In this document: one piece after another, positions 19,290 to 28,600 of the stretch
How the letters are laid out: each line of letters opens with the position of its first letter
How positions within the stretch are numbered: the first letter of the stretch is position 1
Source of the DNA: Pseudomonas sp. St316
GTDB lineage: Bacteria > Pseudomonadota > Gammaproteobacteria > Pseudomonadales > Pseudomonadaceae
Assembly (NCBI RefSeq): GCF_018325905.1
Contig: NZ_AP021901.1
Coordinates: forward strand, 4,092,001-4,156,000
Length of the DNA: 64,000 bases
Direction: 5' to 3'
The notes under the pieces: model-generated
The model's database searches: none
The model's input: only the letters and a program-made list of their open reading frames with translations
What the model was told of the DNA's origin: nothing
Translations under genes and position numbers: made by a program

Positions 19290-20195
19290 ATGCAAGATGA
19301 CATCCTTAAGCAATCCTTTGGTGGGTTGATGGCCTTTATTGCCGTCGCCCGGGAAAAGAGTTTTACTCGAGCAGCAGCGCATCTGGGCCTGTCTCAATCC
19401 GCGGTCAGCCATGCCGTCAGCTCACTGGAGCGAAATCTGGGCACGCGTTTGCTTGCGCGCAACTCCCGCTCAGTCTCGCCAACGGAAGCAGGTGAACGGT
19501 TACTGGCAACTGTCGGTCCCCGCTTCGAAGAGATCGACGCTGAATTACTGGCGTTGTCAGAGCTGGGCGAAAGCCCAACCGGGACCGTACGCATCACCGC
19601 ATCGGATCATGCCATCCGATCGATCATCTCCCCAAAGTTGAAGAAATTCCTGCCGAAGTACCCTGGGATAAAAGTCGAGCTGTTCGCGGACAATGGGCTT
19701 ATCGACATCGCAGCAGATCGTTTCGATGCGGGCGTCCGATTGGGTGAGGCGATAGCCCAGGACATGATCGCCGTACGCATCGGTCCTGACATGCGATTCA
19801 CCGCAGTAGCGACCAGACGCTACTTCGCCAGCAGCCCTGAACCAAAGACGCCCGAAGACTTGATGCAGCACAATTGCATAAACCTGCGTCTTCCTACCCA
19901 TGGTGGATTGTGGCCTTGGGAGTTCGGGGAAGATGGCCGGCAGTTGAACATGCGGGTTGATGGTCAGCTGATTTACAACAGTATTTATGATTGCCTTGAT
20001 GCAGCCATTGCAGGCTTGGGTATCGCCTATGTACCTGAAGACATCGCGGCCCCCTATGTCAAGGCCGGCCACCTGATTCCGGTACTGAAAGACTGGTGCC
20101 CGCTGTGGACAGGACTTCATCTCTATTACCCAAGCCGTCGGCAACCCTCCGGGGCTATGGCGTTATTAATCGCCGCGTTGCGCCACGAGTCATGA
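19290..20195 (+). CDS. LysR family transcriptional regulator
   Basis: 301 aa from the ATG at 19290; the frame extends to 19146, but the family domain begins just after MQDDILKQ. The helix-turn-helix is SFTRAAAHLGLSQSAVSHAV. It is a close paralogue of the regulator at 14642-15535 along its full length. It is convergent with the alpha/beta hydrolase gene at 20362-21390, whose own paralogue lies in the first 3.3 kb, so a duplicated regulator-hydrolase set is possible (inference). Confidence 0.92.
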   Translation: MQDDILKQSFGGLMAFIAVAREKSFTRAAAHLGLSQSAVSHAVSSLERNLGTRLLARNSRSVSPTEAGERLLATVGPRFEEIDAELLALSELGESPTGTVRITASDHAIRSIISPKLKKFLPKYPGIKVELFADNGLIDIAADRFDAGVRLGEAIAQDMIAVRIGPDMRFTAVATRRYFASSPEPKTPEDLMQHNCINLRLPTHGGLWPWEFGEDGRQLNMRVDGQLIYNSIYDCLDAAIAGLGIAYVPEDIAAPYVKAGHLIPVLKDWCPLWTGLHLYYPSRRQPSGAMALLIAALRHES

Positions 20196-20198
20196 CAG

Positions 20199-20228
20199 AA
20201 AAAAAGGCCCCGCACAGCGTGCAGGGCC
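20199..20228 (-). terminator. Rho-independent terminator of the alpha/beta hydrolase gene
   Basis: Read on the minus strand: a stem GGCCCTGCAC/GTGCGGGGCC (one mismatch) with a 3-base loop, followed by seven T. It lies directly after the LysR stop on the other strand and ends transcripts coming from 21390. Confidence 0.75.
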
Positions 20229-20361
20229 TGAAAGAGCCATGAAGACTCAAGGGATGAACGTTCCACCAAGGGCAAGTCGAGCGATGCGCACTACGACCTA
20301 CGTTCAGACTTGAAGCCACAACATCCTATGCAAACCGGGCAGTTGCGGCTTCAAAGATGGG

Positions 20362-21390
20362 TTACTTCAGGTTGGTTCGGAAGAAAGAAGTCAGCTTGTC
20401 GAACGGAATCAGGTTCACCCGATCATACAAGTCCACGTGACCCGCGCCTGGCACGATGAACAATTCCTTAGGCTCACCCGCCAGCTTGAAGGCTTCTTGG
20501 CTGAACTCCAGCGAGTGTGCTTCAGAGCCTGCGATGAACAGCATAGGACGAGGCGAAATCGACGCAATATCGTTGAACGGATAGAAGTTCATGAACTTCA
20601 CGTTGCTGGTCAGCGTTGGATGCGTCGTCACTTCAGGCGAAGACCCGGCCGGGGTGAACTCACCACGAGGCGTGCGATAGAAATCGAAGAATTCGCGCTG
20701 GATGGGATGGGTGTTCGCGTCCAGTTTATGCACGGTACCGCCGGTGTACTTGGTTTCTCCACCCGTGAATTCTACATAACGCTGCTCAGCCGCCTCTGCG
20801 ATGATCTGCTTGCGCTGTTCAAGTGTTTGCGAGTGCTTGAGCGCATCGCGGTTGGCTGCGCCCATGTCATACATACTGACGGTGGCAATCGCCTTCATCC
20901 GAGGGTCGATTTTTGCCGCACTGATGACAAAACTGCCGCTGCCACAGATACCGAGAACGCCGATGCGGTTGCGATCGATATACGACTGGGTTCCAAGGTA
21001 ATCGACCGCTGCGCTGAACGCTTCGGAGTAAATATCCGGCGCCACGGCGTTACGCGGTTGCCCCTCGCTTTCGCCCCAGAACGATTGATCGATCGCAAGG
21101 GTCACAAAGCCTTGTTCAGCGAGTTTCTGAGCGTAAAGATTTGAGCTTTGCTCTTTGACCGCCCCCATCGGGTGGCCAATGACAATCGCAGGGCTTTTAT
21201 TGGCCTTATTCAAATTTTTCGGGACATACAGGTTCCCGACGACTTTCATTCGGTACTGATTATTGAAGGATACCTTCTGCTCAGTCACCTTATCACTCTT
21301 GAAAAAGTTGTTCGCGCCGTTGGACATATCGGCTGCCATCGCAGTAAACGAACTGGCCAGCAGGGCCAGCGTAAAAAATAATTTCTTCAT
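20362..21390 (-). CDS. Exported alpha/beta hydrolase, dienelactone-hydrolase-like
   Basis: 342 aa from the ATG at 21390 (AGGA upstream); the frame extends to 21552 but the signal peptide MKKLFFTLALLASSFTAMA fixes this start, so the enzyme is periplasmic. The nucleophile elbow is GICGSGS with Cys in the nucleophile position, the acid lies in FIAGSEAHS and the His in PGAGHVDLYDR. It shares long segments with the frameshifted hydrolase at 2303-3276, which lacks a signal peptide. Some relatives are annotated as YcjY-like or acetylxylan-esterase-like; the substrate is unknown. Confidence 0.9.
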   Translation of the reverse strand: MKKLFFTLALLASSFTAMAADMSNGANNFFKSDKVTEQKVSFNNQYRMKVVGNLYVPKNLNKANKSPAIVIGHPMGAVKEQSSNLYAQKLAEQGFVTLAIDQSFWGESEGQPRNAVAPDIYSEAFSAAVDYLGTQSYIDRNRIGVLGICGSGSFVISAAKIDPRMKAIATVSMYDMGAANRDALKHSQTLEQRKQIIAEAAEQRYVEFTGGETKYTGGTVHKLDANTHPIQREFFDFYRTPRGEFTPAGSSPEVTTHPTLTSNVKFMNFYPFNDIASISPRPMLFIAGSEAHSLEFSQEAFKLAGEPKELFIVPGAGHVDLYDRVNLIPFDKLTSFFRTNLK

Positions 21391-21861
21391 GGTGTTGTTC
21401 CTAATTAAGAACCGATGTGTGGACATCCAAAACGACTGCGGCCTGGCTCGATGAACGCCAGTGGAATCAAATCCAGCTGGCCAACTGCGCTGAACGGAGC
21501 ATTGGGCTTTGACGCCGGGCACTACCCTTCGTGGCATTACGTCTAAGCCCACAAAGGATCAATTCGTCGAGGTCAATGTATTCGAGGCGCGACCTAGAAA
21601 ACACCACATCCAATTGAATGGAGCCATGCACAAAAGTAATTAATAGCTGCTGGATTATTTGAGGCTGAGAGCTGGTGCGCTGATAATTTTCTTAGCTACA
21701 GCTCAGAGCATACCCACGGAGAACGGGATGCTCATTAAATTGCTCCGTTAATCAACGACGAAAAAGCCCCGACTCCCCACTGCGCCCATCCATCAATGTA
21801 ACAGAATAATGCAGACCTAATCGTCGATTGCTCCACACCAGCTTCAGACTAGCGTTGCCGA
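21391..21861. other. Intergenic region, promoter side of the hydrolase
   Basis: About 470 bases between the hydrolase start and the end of the truncated LysR gene. AT-rich in 21630-21760. It must hold the hydrolase promoter; I see no gene and no convincing hairpin. Confidence 0.5.
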
Positions 21862-22146
21862 TCATCCTTCCAAGGGGCGTATAACGTCCTGGATCCTCAT
21901 CAATGCCGGCGCCAACCCCCGTACGATTTCGTTGGCCTTGGCCGTGGGCACCAGCGTCCTGGAACGTCGGATAAACAAGGGGTCTTTAAAGTGGACGCGC
22001 AGCTTCGCCAGCGTATTGCTCACCGCTGGCTGCTTTACGTTCAGTCGTTCGGCTGCCCGCGTCACGCCTCGCTCGCGATAGACCACCAAGAGAATGAACA
22101 AGGCATTGAGATCGATCGCCGTAAATAGCGATTCATCAAGCTTCAT
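21862..22146 (-). CDS. LysR DNA-binding domain only, truncated regulator
   Basis: 94 aa from the ATG at 22146 (AAGGGG upstream). It contains a full LysR winged helix-turn-helix (GVTRAAERLNVKQPAVSNTL) and the start of the linker helix, then stops; LysR proteins are normally about 300 aa. No effector-domain sequence is recognisable in the next 400 bases, so this is not a simple frameshift. Its start overlaps the end of the upstream monooxygenase-like gene by 11 bases, so it is translated, if at all, as the second gene of a pair. Either a decayed regulator or a small stand-alone DNA-binding protein. Confidence 0.7.
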   Translation of the reverse strand: MKLDESLFTAIDLNALFILLVVYRERGVTRAAERLNVKQPAVSNTLAKLRVHFKDPLFIRRSRTLVPTAKANEIVRGLAPALMRIQDVIRPLEG

Positions 22147-22453
22147 CGTGCGGTCCCCTTCCGATTTGGGGCGTGAAACTGGCAAACGTCAGGTTGGAAC
22201 ATGACGTTACCAAATGATTGACCAACGCCGTCATCGACTCACTCTCAAAGTGCTCAGTCATCATCGATGCCGCGCTCCAGTAGCCACTGAAGACCCACAA
22301 ACCAGGATCGCGGGAGCTGCGAATCACGCTATAGCCCAGGCATCCGTGTACTTTTTCAAAAGTCTCCGCGTACGCCTTTAAACGCTGTTCAAAGTATTGG
22401 TCAACCTCTTCGATCACTCGAATCTCCAAGGTATTAACTGCGGCGATATTCAT
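22136..22453 (-). CDS. Antibiotic biosynthesis monooxygenase (ABM) domain protein
   Basis: 105 aa. VNTLEIRVIEEVDQYFEQRL, the VHGCLGYSVIRSSRDPGLWVF segment (Gly-Cys turn then a strand) and YWSAASMMTEHFES follow the ferredoxin-like ABM fold, which includes small cofactor-free monooxygenases and heme-binding relatives. ATG with AGGG upstream. It overlaps the truncated LysR gene. The role is unknown; quinone-forming oxidation is one known activity of the fold. Confidence 0.8.
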   Translation of the reverse strand: MNIAAVNTLEIRVIEEVDQYFEQRLKAYAETFEKVHGCLGYSVIRSSRDPGLWVFSGYWSAASMMTEHFESESMTALVNHLVTSCSNLTFASFTPQIGRGPHDEA

Positions 22454-22914
22454 ATCCGGCCCTGCTTTGCTTGGGTAATAAAATTAAATTACGACTGCGT
22501 GCAATGCCTGTGGTGTGCGCGTTCAAGTCCCGCATCCAACGAAAGCATTCCTGCTGCAGCAGCGAGACAAACCTAGCCCCGGCATTGGCCGCTGGCTATA
22601 CGGCACCTTGTTGATACGCTCATGAGCTTTTCTCAACAGTGCTCGTGCTTGAAACGCGCTACCGCGAGCCCCGTTGAGCAGCGGTGGCTTCGCTATGAGT
22701 TGCGCGTCCTGAAAAGACAGATGTCATAGCATCAAGAACTCACCCATGAAAACAACGAGTTAAGAGGTATCGCGATAGACAGAATTGCATCACTTGAACA
22801 ACGCCAAGTCGCAATTCGGTGAATGCCGACTAACCATTCGGCAGCAGCTAAGCGCGGTTGTGAGGATTTCATCTACGTCGCGCGCGCTATCAGGGAGATA
22901 TATCCCGCAATAAT
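22454..22914. other. Intergenic region without recognised genes
   Basis: About 460 bases between the ABM gene and the end of the MFS gene. Only very short frames, no hairpin with U tract and no known motif seen. It presumably carries the ABM promoter. Confidence 0.5.
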
Positions 22915-24075
22915 TTACTGCCGCGGAAAGGCGTGACGCCTCCCGCCCATGACCACCACGTGGGAAGCGCTAACGATGAGCAGCGCAAACCCCGAGAGAC
23001 TTACTGTCCCGAAGTAGCTTAGGAGCAGACCACCTACGGCACCTCCGCCAAAAATCCCCAAGTTGTAGATAGTCGTCAATATCGCCGTTGCCAGCTCCGC
23101 ATTATCTTCTGCCACCCGGCCCGTCGCTGATTGGAAAACGGTCGGCATGCCACCGAACGAAGCCCCCCACACAAATATCGCAGCCGAAGCGATCATTTGA
23201 TACGGAGCCGCTATCAGCACAACCATCGTCACAGCCGTGCAGGTTAACGCGGTGGTCGCTATGAGCCGCAGCCTTGTATCGACGAAACGTCCAGCAATCA
23301 GTACGCCCAGGATGGCGCCCGTACCGAACAGAAACAGGCCCTGAGCGGTCCCGCCTGACAGCCTGGTTTTTTCCGCGAGCGGCGCCATGTAGGTGTACAG
23401 CGTGTAATGAGCCAGGATCGCGCAAAAAGCCGACACCAAGATCACTCTCAGCCCCGGGGTGCGAATGACGTCACGAATCGAAGTGCCCTCCTTGCGCTGT
23501 TCACCCGGCATGGACGGCACGACCAGCAAAACCCAAACGATGACAAGCAGCGCGAGCAGCGAAAGCAGTCCATAGCTGAAACGCCATCCAAGCAATGAGC
23601 CCAGCATGCTACCCAGTGGCAAACCGGCGACCATGGCCACGGTACTCCCAGCCAGGGTAATCGCGACGGCCCGTCCCATGTCTTTGCGATCGACCAAGCG
23701 GATGGCATAACCGCAGATGACTGGCCAGACGACTCCTGCGGCGAGCCCCGCTATCACTCGCGATACGACCGTCACCGTATAAGACGTCGAGATGGCGGTG
23801 ACGCCATTAGCCAGTGCAAAACTCAGCACGAGCATGATGTACAACGATTTTCGAGGCAGACCTCGAGTGAGCGCCACAATGGGGATTGCGGCCGCAGCGG
23901 AGGCCAATGCATAGATGGAAACCAATAAACCGATACCAGCGGGGGGCTGTTCAAGGCTCTCCGCCATCGCAGGCAGAACCGCTGCCGGCATCGTCTCGGT
24001 CAAAATGGTGAGAAACGCTGTAGTGGACAGGGCAAGTAGCCCGATCATAGGCAGGCGACCATTATTGGCACTCAT
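22915..24075 (-). CDS. MFS transporter, DHA1 family
   Basis: 386 aa with twelve hydrophobic segments. LTRGLPRKSLYIML follows helix 2 in the motif A position, and VIAGLAAGVVWPVICGYAIRLV is the motif B-like helix 4 with its Arg. Related to AraJ-type sugar/arabinose or drug efflux permeases by recall. ATG with AAGGAG 7 bases upstream. It sits upstream of no obvious partner; a LysR remnant and ABM gene lie downstream on the same strand. Confidence 0.88.
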   Translation of the reverse strand: MSANNGRLPMIGLLALSTTAFLTILTETMPAAVLPAMAESLEQPPAGIGLLVSIYALASAAAAIPIVALTRGLPRKSLYIMLVLSFALANGVTAISTSYTVTVVSRVIAGLAAGVVWPVICGYAIRLVDRKDMGRAVAITLAGSTVAMVAGLPLGSMLGSLLGWRFSYGLLSLLALLVIVWVLLVVPSMPGEQRKEGTSIRDVIRTPGLRVILVSAFCAILAHYTLYTYMAPLAEKTRLSGGTAQGLFLFGTGAILGVLIAGRFVDTRLRLIATTALTCTAVTMVVLIAAPYQMIASAAIFVWGASFGGMPTVFQSATGRVAEDNAELATAILTTIYNLGIFGGGAVGGLLLSYFGTVSLSGFALLIVSASHVVVMGGRRHAFPRQ

Positions 24076-24243
24076 GGGCAGACTCCTTAGTCGGATGCGT
24101 TCTTGCGAAACGCGCTGATGCCTTACGCATCAAAAAAACTCCGACGTTAGCAGCAAGCGGCTTGAGGAAATGTCTGCCTCAGTGAATGCTCCTATGAATC
24201 CAAGTGGTCACTGGATTGGCCTTGATCATCGAATAAAGCCAAA

Positions 24244-24274
24244 GCCCCCAACGCCCGTCACGGGAACTGGGGGC
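24244..24274 (-). terminator. Terminator after the aldehyde dehydrogenase
   Basis: Arms GCCCCCA (24244-24250) and TGGGGGC (24268-24274) flank an inner CCCGT/ACGGG stem. On the minus strand the stem is followed by a T-rich tail. It lies 7 bases past the aldehyde dehydrogenase stop. Confidence 0.6.
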
Positions 24275-24280
24275 ACCGAG

Positions 24281-25753
24281 TCAGACGCGAGCAGTTTTCT
24301 GTAGCACGGTCTTGCTGACCATGTACGAGTCCAGGCTCCAGGGCCCTCCTTCTCTTCCAATACCACTGTCCTTCACACCGCCAAACGGTGTATCAGGATC
24401 CGGCGCACCGAAATGGTTGATAGACAGGACCCCTACATCCAGCTCACGACTCAGTCGTTCAGCTTCTTCAAGTGAATTGGTGAACGCAAAAGCAGCCAAG
24501 CCCACGGATAGACTGTTGGAAATCTCGATGGCCTCATCAAGGGTCGAGAAACGAACCGCGACAGCGACCGGACCAAAAGGCTCATCGGTCATGATGGCGC
24601 AATCCAGCGGGGTGTCGACCAGCAGCGTCGGGGCAAAATAATAGCCACGCTCACCCACGCGATGCCCGCCCACGGCAACCTTGCCGCCACGGCCCAATGC
24701 GTCATCGACAAAATGCTGCATCGCGGCGAGACGCCGGCCACTGGTAACCGGCCCCATGTCAGCGTTCGTATCCATGCCGTCGGCCACACGTACCTGATCG
24801 GCGGTTGCCACAAACGCCGCTACGAATTCGTCGTAGATACTCTCGTGTACCAGGAAGCGACCTGGCGCAGCGCACCACTGAGCGTTGATCCGAATTTTGC
24901 TCTTGAGTGCCATCTTGCCGATTTCCGCGGCATTGACCCCTTCGCAAACGATGACCGGGGCATGGCCGCCGAGCTCCATCAGCACCGGCTTCATGGCCGC
25001 ACCCGCCAGTTGGCTCAAGTGCTTGCCGACTGCCACCGACCCCGTCAAGGTCACCATGCGGGTCACTGGCGACTCGATCAGGGTCGAAGACACTAGCGCC
25101 GGGTTGCCAAACACCAGATTCAATACGCCCTTAGGCAAACCGGCTCGCTCGAAGCACTGAACCATGGCTACTGCAGCGCCAGGGGTTTCTTCTGGGGCTT
25201 TCAAAATTATGGAGCACCCGGCGCACAGTGCACCGCTGATTTTTCGCGACGGTGCGCTTAGCGGCACATTCCATGGGGTGAACGCTGCGACTGGACCAAT
25301 TGGCTGACGAAGAATCGATTTCTGCATTTGGGCTTCGCCCGGAACGATGGTCCCGTAGGCTCGCAGGGCCTGTGCCATGTCCCAATCGAAGAAGCTCGCC
25401 GAACGCTCCACCTCCGCACGCGCATCTGCAATTAATTTGCCGTTCTCTCGGGTGATGATCTGCGCGATTTCTTCGGAACGTGAACGCACGCCTGCGATGG
25501 CACGACTGATGATGATATTACGCTCAGCCGGTGGTGTGTCCCGCCAGATTTTGAACCCCCGCTCAGCGGCGGCCAACACGCGTTTCAGGTCAGCGGTCGT
25601 GGCCCCGGGAACGCTGGTGAGCGATGCTTCGGTGCTGGGGTCCAACACTTCAAAGCAAGAGGGGCGGTCGAAAATCCACTCACCGTCGATGAAGAGGCCT
25701 ACGCGCGGATGGTCAGCGTCGGCGATGACATTATTATTGGTTTCAATGGACAT
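24281..25753 (-). CDS. Aldehyde dehydrogenase (succinate-semialdehyde/benzaldehyde-type)
   Basis: 490 aa from the ATG at 25753 (GAGGG 6 bases upstream). FTPWNVP has the oxyanion Asn, MELGGHAPV the general-base Glu and INAQWCAAPGRFLV the catalytic Cys. PFGGVKDSGIGREGG is the C-terminal motif. Sequence style resembles the succinate-semialdehyde dehydrogenase branch, but the residue before the catalytic Cys is Trp rather than the usual Val, Thr or Ser, so the substrate may differ. The rubredoxin gene follows upstream on the same strand after an 87-base gap. Confidence 0.9.
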   Translation of the reverse strand: MSIETNNNVIADADHPRVGLFIDGEWIFDRPSCFEVLDPSTEASLTSVPGATTADLKRVLAAAERGFKIWRDTPPAERNIIISRAIAGVRSRSEEIAQIITRENGKLIADARAEVERSASFFDWDMAQALRAYGTIVPGEAQMQKSILRQPIGPVAAFTPWNVPLSAPSRKISGALCAGCSIILKAPEETPGAAVAMVQCFERAGLPKGVLNLVFGNPALVSSTLIESPVTRMVTLTGSVAVGKHLSQLAGAAMKPVLMELGGHAPVIVCEGVNAAEIGKMALKSKIRINAQWCAAPGRFLVHESIYDEFVAAFVATADQVRVADGMDTNADMGPVTSGRRLAAMQHFVDDALGRGGKVAVGGHRVGERGYYFAPTLLVDTPLDCAIMTDEPFGPVAVAVRFSTLDEAIEISNSLSVGLAAFAFTNSLEEAERLSRELDVGVLSINHFGAPDPDTPFGGVKDSGIGREGGPWSLDSYMVSKTVLQKTARV

Positions 25754-25840
25754 CTGAATTCCCTCTACATTTGGCGCCAAGGGACTCGGTTGATATCGCC
25801 CTCAATCACCGAAAAAACACTGTGCCGGAAAGGCAATTAA

Positions 25841-26047
25841 TCAAATCTCGACCATCTCGAAGTCCAGCTTCGTCGCCGAACACTCAGGGCAAATCCAATC
25901 CTGGGGAACATCTTCCCACCGAGTTCCAGCAGGTATGCCCTCTTGCGGAATACCTTCGGCTTCGTCATACATGAAACCGCATAAAATGCATTGCCAAATT
26001 TTGAATTCGCCCTCGGACAAGGCTTGTGTGGACGTGTCATTGCTCAT
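25841..26047 (-). CDS. Rubredoxin
   Basis: 68 aa. Two Cys pairs, CILCG (residues 20-24) and CPECS near residue 53, with GFMYDEAEG and WEDVPQDWICPECSATKLDF between and after, are the rubredoxin signature; a short acidic leader precedes it. It carries single electrons, classically between a ferredoxin/rubredoxin reductase and an alkane-type or other oxygenase. No oxygenase gene is adjacent; a ferredoxin-NAD(P)H reductase lies at 43575-44615. GGAA-rich ribosome site before ATG. Confidence 0.95.
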   Translation of the reverse strand: MSNDTSTQALSEGEFKIWQCILCGFMYDEAEGIPQEGIPAGTRWEDVPQDWICPECSATKLDFEMVEI

Positions 26048-26204
26048 GATTTTTCTTCCGTTTCATTTTCTACTTGTTGGCCCCTTTGCCGACCATGGGA
26101 AGCGTTTCGTAACCCTTGGGGGACAGCAACCAGGGCGTTGCTTTCACTTTGCCAGAACAGCTGTTACCGGCCGCACGCGGCCATGGTTGCCATTGCCGTG
26201 CTTT

Positions 26205-28316
26205 TCATATGACTGATTTCAGCTCTCTCAGGGACAGCCCTTCATTGGCCGCTTTCGACAGCAGCGGACTAGGTGCCCAACGCCTGCCGTATTGCTCATG
26301 CCATTGCTGCACTTGCAGATGGATTTCCGTGGCCCCGATCGTGTCGGCCCAGTACAGCAGCCCTCCTCGATGGCGAGGAAATCCAAAGCCGTACAACCAC
26401 ATGACATCAATGTCACTGGCTCGATATGCCTTGCCTTCATCCAGGATCTTGCAGGCCTCGTTGATCGAGGCGAATAACAGACGTCTGAGGATTTCACTGT
26501 CGGTAAAGGTACGCTGAGGCGTGCCAAGCTCATGGGCGACGGTCGCGATGATCCGCATCACTTCTTCATCGTGACGAGGTGTGCGGTCACCTTCTTCATA
26601 GCGATACCACCCGGCCCCATTTTTCTGGCCCTTGCGGCCCAGCTCGACCATCCTATCCGGGACATGGAGCTTCCTGTATTGAGGGTCAGCTGCCGCGCGA
26701 CGCTTGCGCGTGTCATAGCTGACATCGAGACCGGACAGATCGCTCACTGCGAACGGTCCCATCGGATAGCCAAACTCAACCATGACCCTGTCGATCTGCT
26801 CAGGGCGTGCTCCCTCCTCAAGCAGTAGCATCATTTCCGTGACCAGCGGCGCGCGACTGCGATTTGCCGCGAAGCCATCGCACGTCCCGGAGACCGCACA
26901 GACTTTTTTAAGATCGCGGCCCATCTTCATGGCCCGCACAACTGTCTCGATCGAGGTTTGATCACCCTTCACGATTTCGCACAGTTTCATCGCGTTCGCG
27001 GGAGCGAAGAAATGAGCGCCGGCGACACTCTGAGGCCGGCCTGTCATGTTGGCCATGACGTTGATATCAATCGCGGAAGAGTTCGTTAGCAACAGCGCGC
27101 CCGGCTTCATCACCGCATCAAGTTTGGTGAACACATCCTTCTTCAGATCTATCCGTTCAAACACCGCTTCAACCACGACATCACAGTCGCCGATCTCTTC
27201 GTAATGGGAGACAGGCTGGACAAACTGAAGGCATGCATCCATTTCTTGCACAGTCATTCGTCCGCGCTTGACCTTTACGGCGTAGATGTCACGTATGCGC
27301 TGCAGGCCCCTGTCCAGTGCTTCGGCACTCGCTTCCAGGAGTTTCACCACAATGCCTGCATCAGCGAAGCAAATGGCAATACCGGCGCCCATCGTTCCCG
27401 CGCCAATCACAGCAGCGGACGTCACACCAGCAGGCTTGAAACCCGGGGGCGCATCCGGAACCTTGGCAGCCTCACGCTCGGCAAAAAATGCATAGCGAAG
27501 TGCCTTGGCAACATCAGAACCCTCCAGCTCAGAAAACAAGCGACTCTCAACCTCTAGAGCCTCATCAAACGGCAGGCTGAAAGCTGCTTCGATACAATCG
27601 ATCGCGTACTGTGGCGCCTTGTTGTGAGGAGACTTTTTGGCTGCTTCGCGGCGTGCCGCTTGCAGCACATCCATGGTTGTCGCATCCACCGGTTCGAGCA
27701 CCAAATCGCGTACGCGCTGCGGTTGAGCGTGCGCCACGGCCTTTGCATAGCTTACGGCGGCATCACGAAGCTCTTGGCTTTGTGTTCCTGGAACAATCTG
27801 GGAGATAAGCGCGATCTTCAATGCTTCGGCGGCATGGACATGGCGGCTTGAGACGAGCAAATCGGTGGCTACGGCAGCCCCGACCAGCCTCGGCAAGCGC
27901 TGCGTACCGCCGCCTCCTGGTATCAACCCGAGAGCGACCTCGGGCAATCCGAGCTTGGCTTCGGGCAATGCAATCCGGTAATGGCAAGCGAGGGCGTGCT
28001 CGAGACCGCCTCCCAGCGCATATCCATGAATAGCCGCGACAGTCGGCTTGGCGCTGGCGTCAAGTGCCGCGGCGCTCATGCGGGTAGTGATTGTTCTCGC
28101 CTTGCCGAACTGTCGAATATCAGCACCCGCGATGAAATTCTGACCGCCCCCCATCAACACGATCGCCGCGACAGCCGGGTCGGCGTTCGCATGGGCAACG
28201 GCGTCAATGATGCTCCCTCTCATCTCGGGAGTCAGGGCGTTGACGGGCGGATTGTTGACTGTGATTACGGCCACAACGCCTTCGACTTCGTAACTGACCA
28301 TCAGGCTTTCACTCAT
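26205..28316 (-). CDS. Bifunctional enoyl-CoA hydratase/3-hydroxyacyl-CoA dehydrogenase
   Basis: 703 aa from the ATG at 28316 (AGGAAGATGAG upstream). Residues about 1-190 are a crotonase domain: NPPVNALT, GADIRQFG, the oxyanion GYALGGGLEHAL and LGLPEVALGLIPGGGGTQR, with both catalytic Glu. From about 295 an NAD-binding Rossmann loop IGAGTMGAGIA begins the dehydrogenase half, with AHFFAPANAMKLCEIV carrying the active-site His, and two C-terminal helical domains (PLVTEMMLLLEEGA; LFASINEACKILDEG). The layout matches the peroxisomal-type trifunctional family rather than FadB of the fatty-acid operon. Works on beta-oxidation of a CoA thioester. Divergent from the thiolase gene. Confidence 0.93.
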   Translation of the reverse strand: MSESLMVSYEVEGVVAVITVNNPPVNALTPEMRGSIIDAVAHANADPAVAAIVLMGGGQNFIAGADIRQFGKARTITTRMSAAALDASAKPTVAAIHGYALGGGLEHALACHYRIALPEAKLGLPEVALGLIPGGGGTQRLPRLVGAAVATDLLVSSRHVHAAEALKIALISQIVPGTQSQELRDAAVSYAKAVAHAQPQRVRDLVLEPVDATTMDVLQAARREAAKKSPHNKAPQYAIDCIEAAFSLPFDEALEVESRLFSELEGSDVAKALRYAFFAEREAAKVPDAPPGFKPAGVTSAAVIGAGTMGAGIAICFADAGIVVKLLEASAEALDRGLQRIRDIYAVKVKRGRMTVQEMDACLQFVQPVSHYEEIGDCDVVVEAVFERIDLKKDVFTKLDAVMKPGALLLTNSSAIDINVMANMTGRPQSVAGAHFFAPANAMKLCEIVKGDQTSIETVVRAMKMGRDLKKVCAVSGTCDGFAANRSRAPLVTEMMLLLEEGARPEQIDRVMVEFGYPMGPFAVSDLSGLDVSYDTRKRRAAADPQYRKLHVPDRMVELGRKGQKNGAGWYRYEEGDRTPRHDEEVMRIIATVAHELGTPQRTFTDSEILRRLLFASINEACKILDEGKAYRASDIDVMWLYGFGFPRHRGGLLYWADTIGATEIHLQVQQWHEQYGRRWAPSPLLSKAANEGLSLRELKSVI

Positions 28317-28448
28317 CTCATCTTCCTGTCTCAAAAAAAATAAGGCCTGCCCCTACCCCGCGACCGCTCGCATCCAATGAGCATCCTGGTTTGGCCCGGA
28401 AATTTGAGTGCAGCGCCATCCCGCGCTCCAAACAACGTTGAATCGATG

Positions 28449-28508
28449 GTAGCATGAGTTTTGATAATCAGCACAGATTTCACTGATCGGAACTTTGCGC
28501 CATGCTAC
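28449..28508 (+). promoter_or_regulatory. Conserved promoter element plus inverted TAGCATG half-sites before the thiolase
   Basis: Bases 28450-28485 match 31 of 36 positions with the minus-strand element at 47030-47065. The shared block includes TAGCATG, a GTTTTGATAAT stretch resembling a -10 region, and AGCACA. In addition GTAGCATG (28449-28456) is repeated inverted as CATGCTAC (28501-28508). It lies in the 284-base gap between the divergent hydratase/dehydrogenase and thiolase genes. Probably a promoter with operator for the IclR protein; binding is inferred. Confidence 0.7.
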
Positions 28509-28600
28509 TTTAGTCTTTGACGCTGGACCGATCCCCCCTGAACGAAGGTACCGGACAGCACATTCGAGCTTCATCTTCATGCACTGAGGAAACCCTAGAG

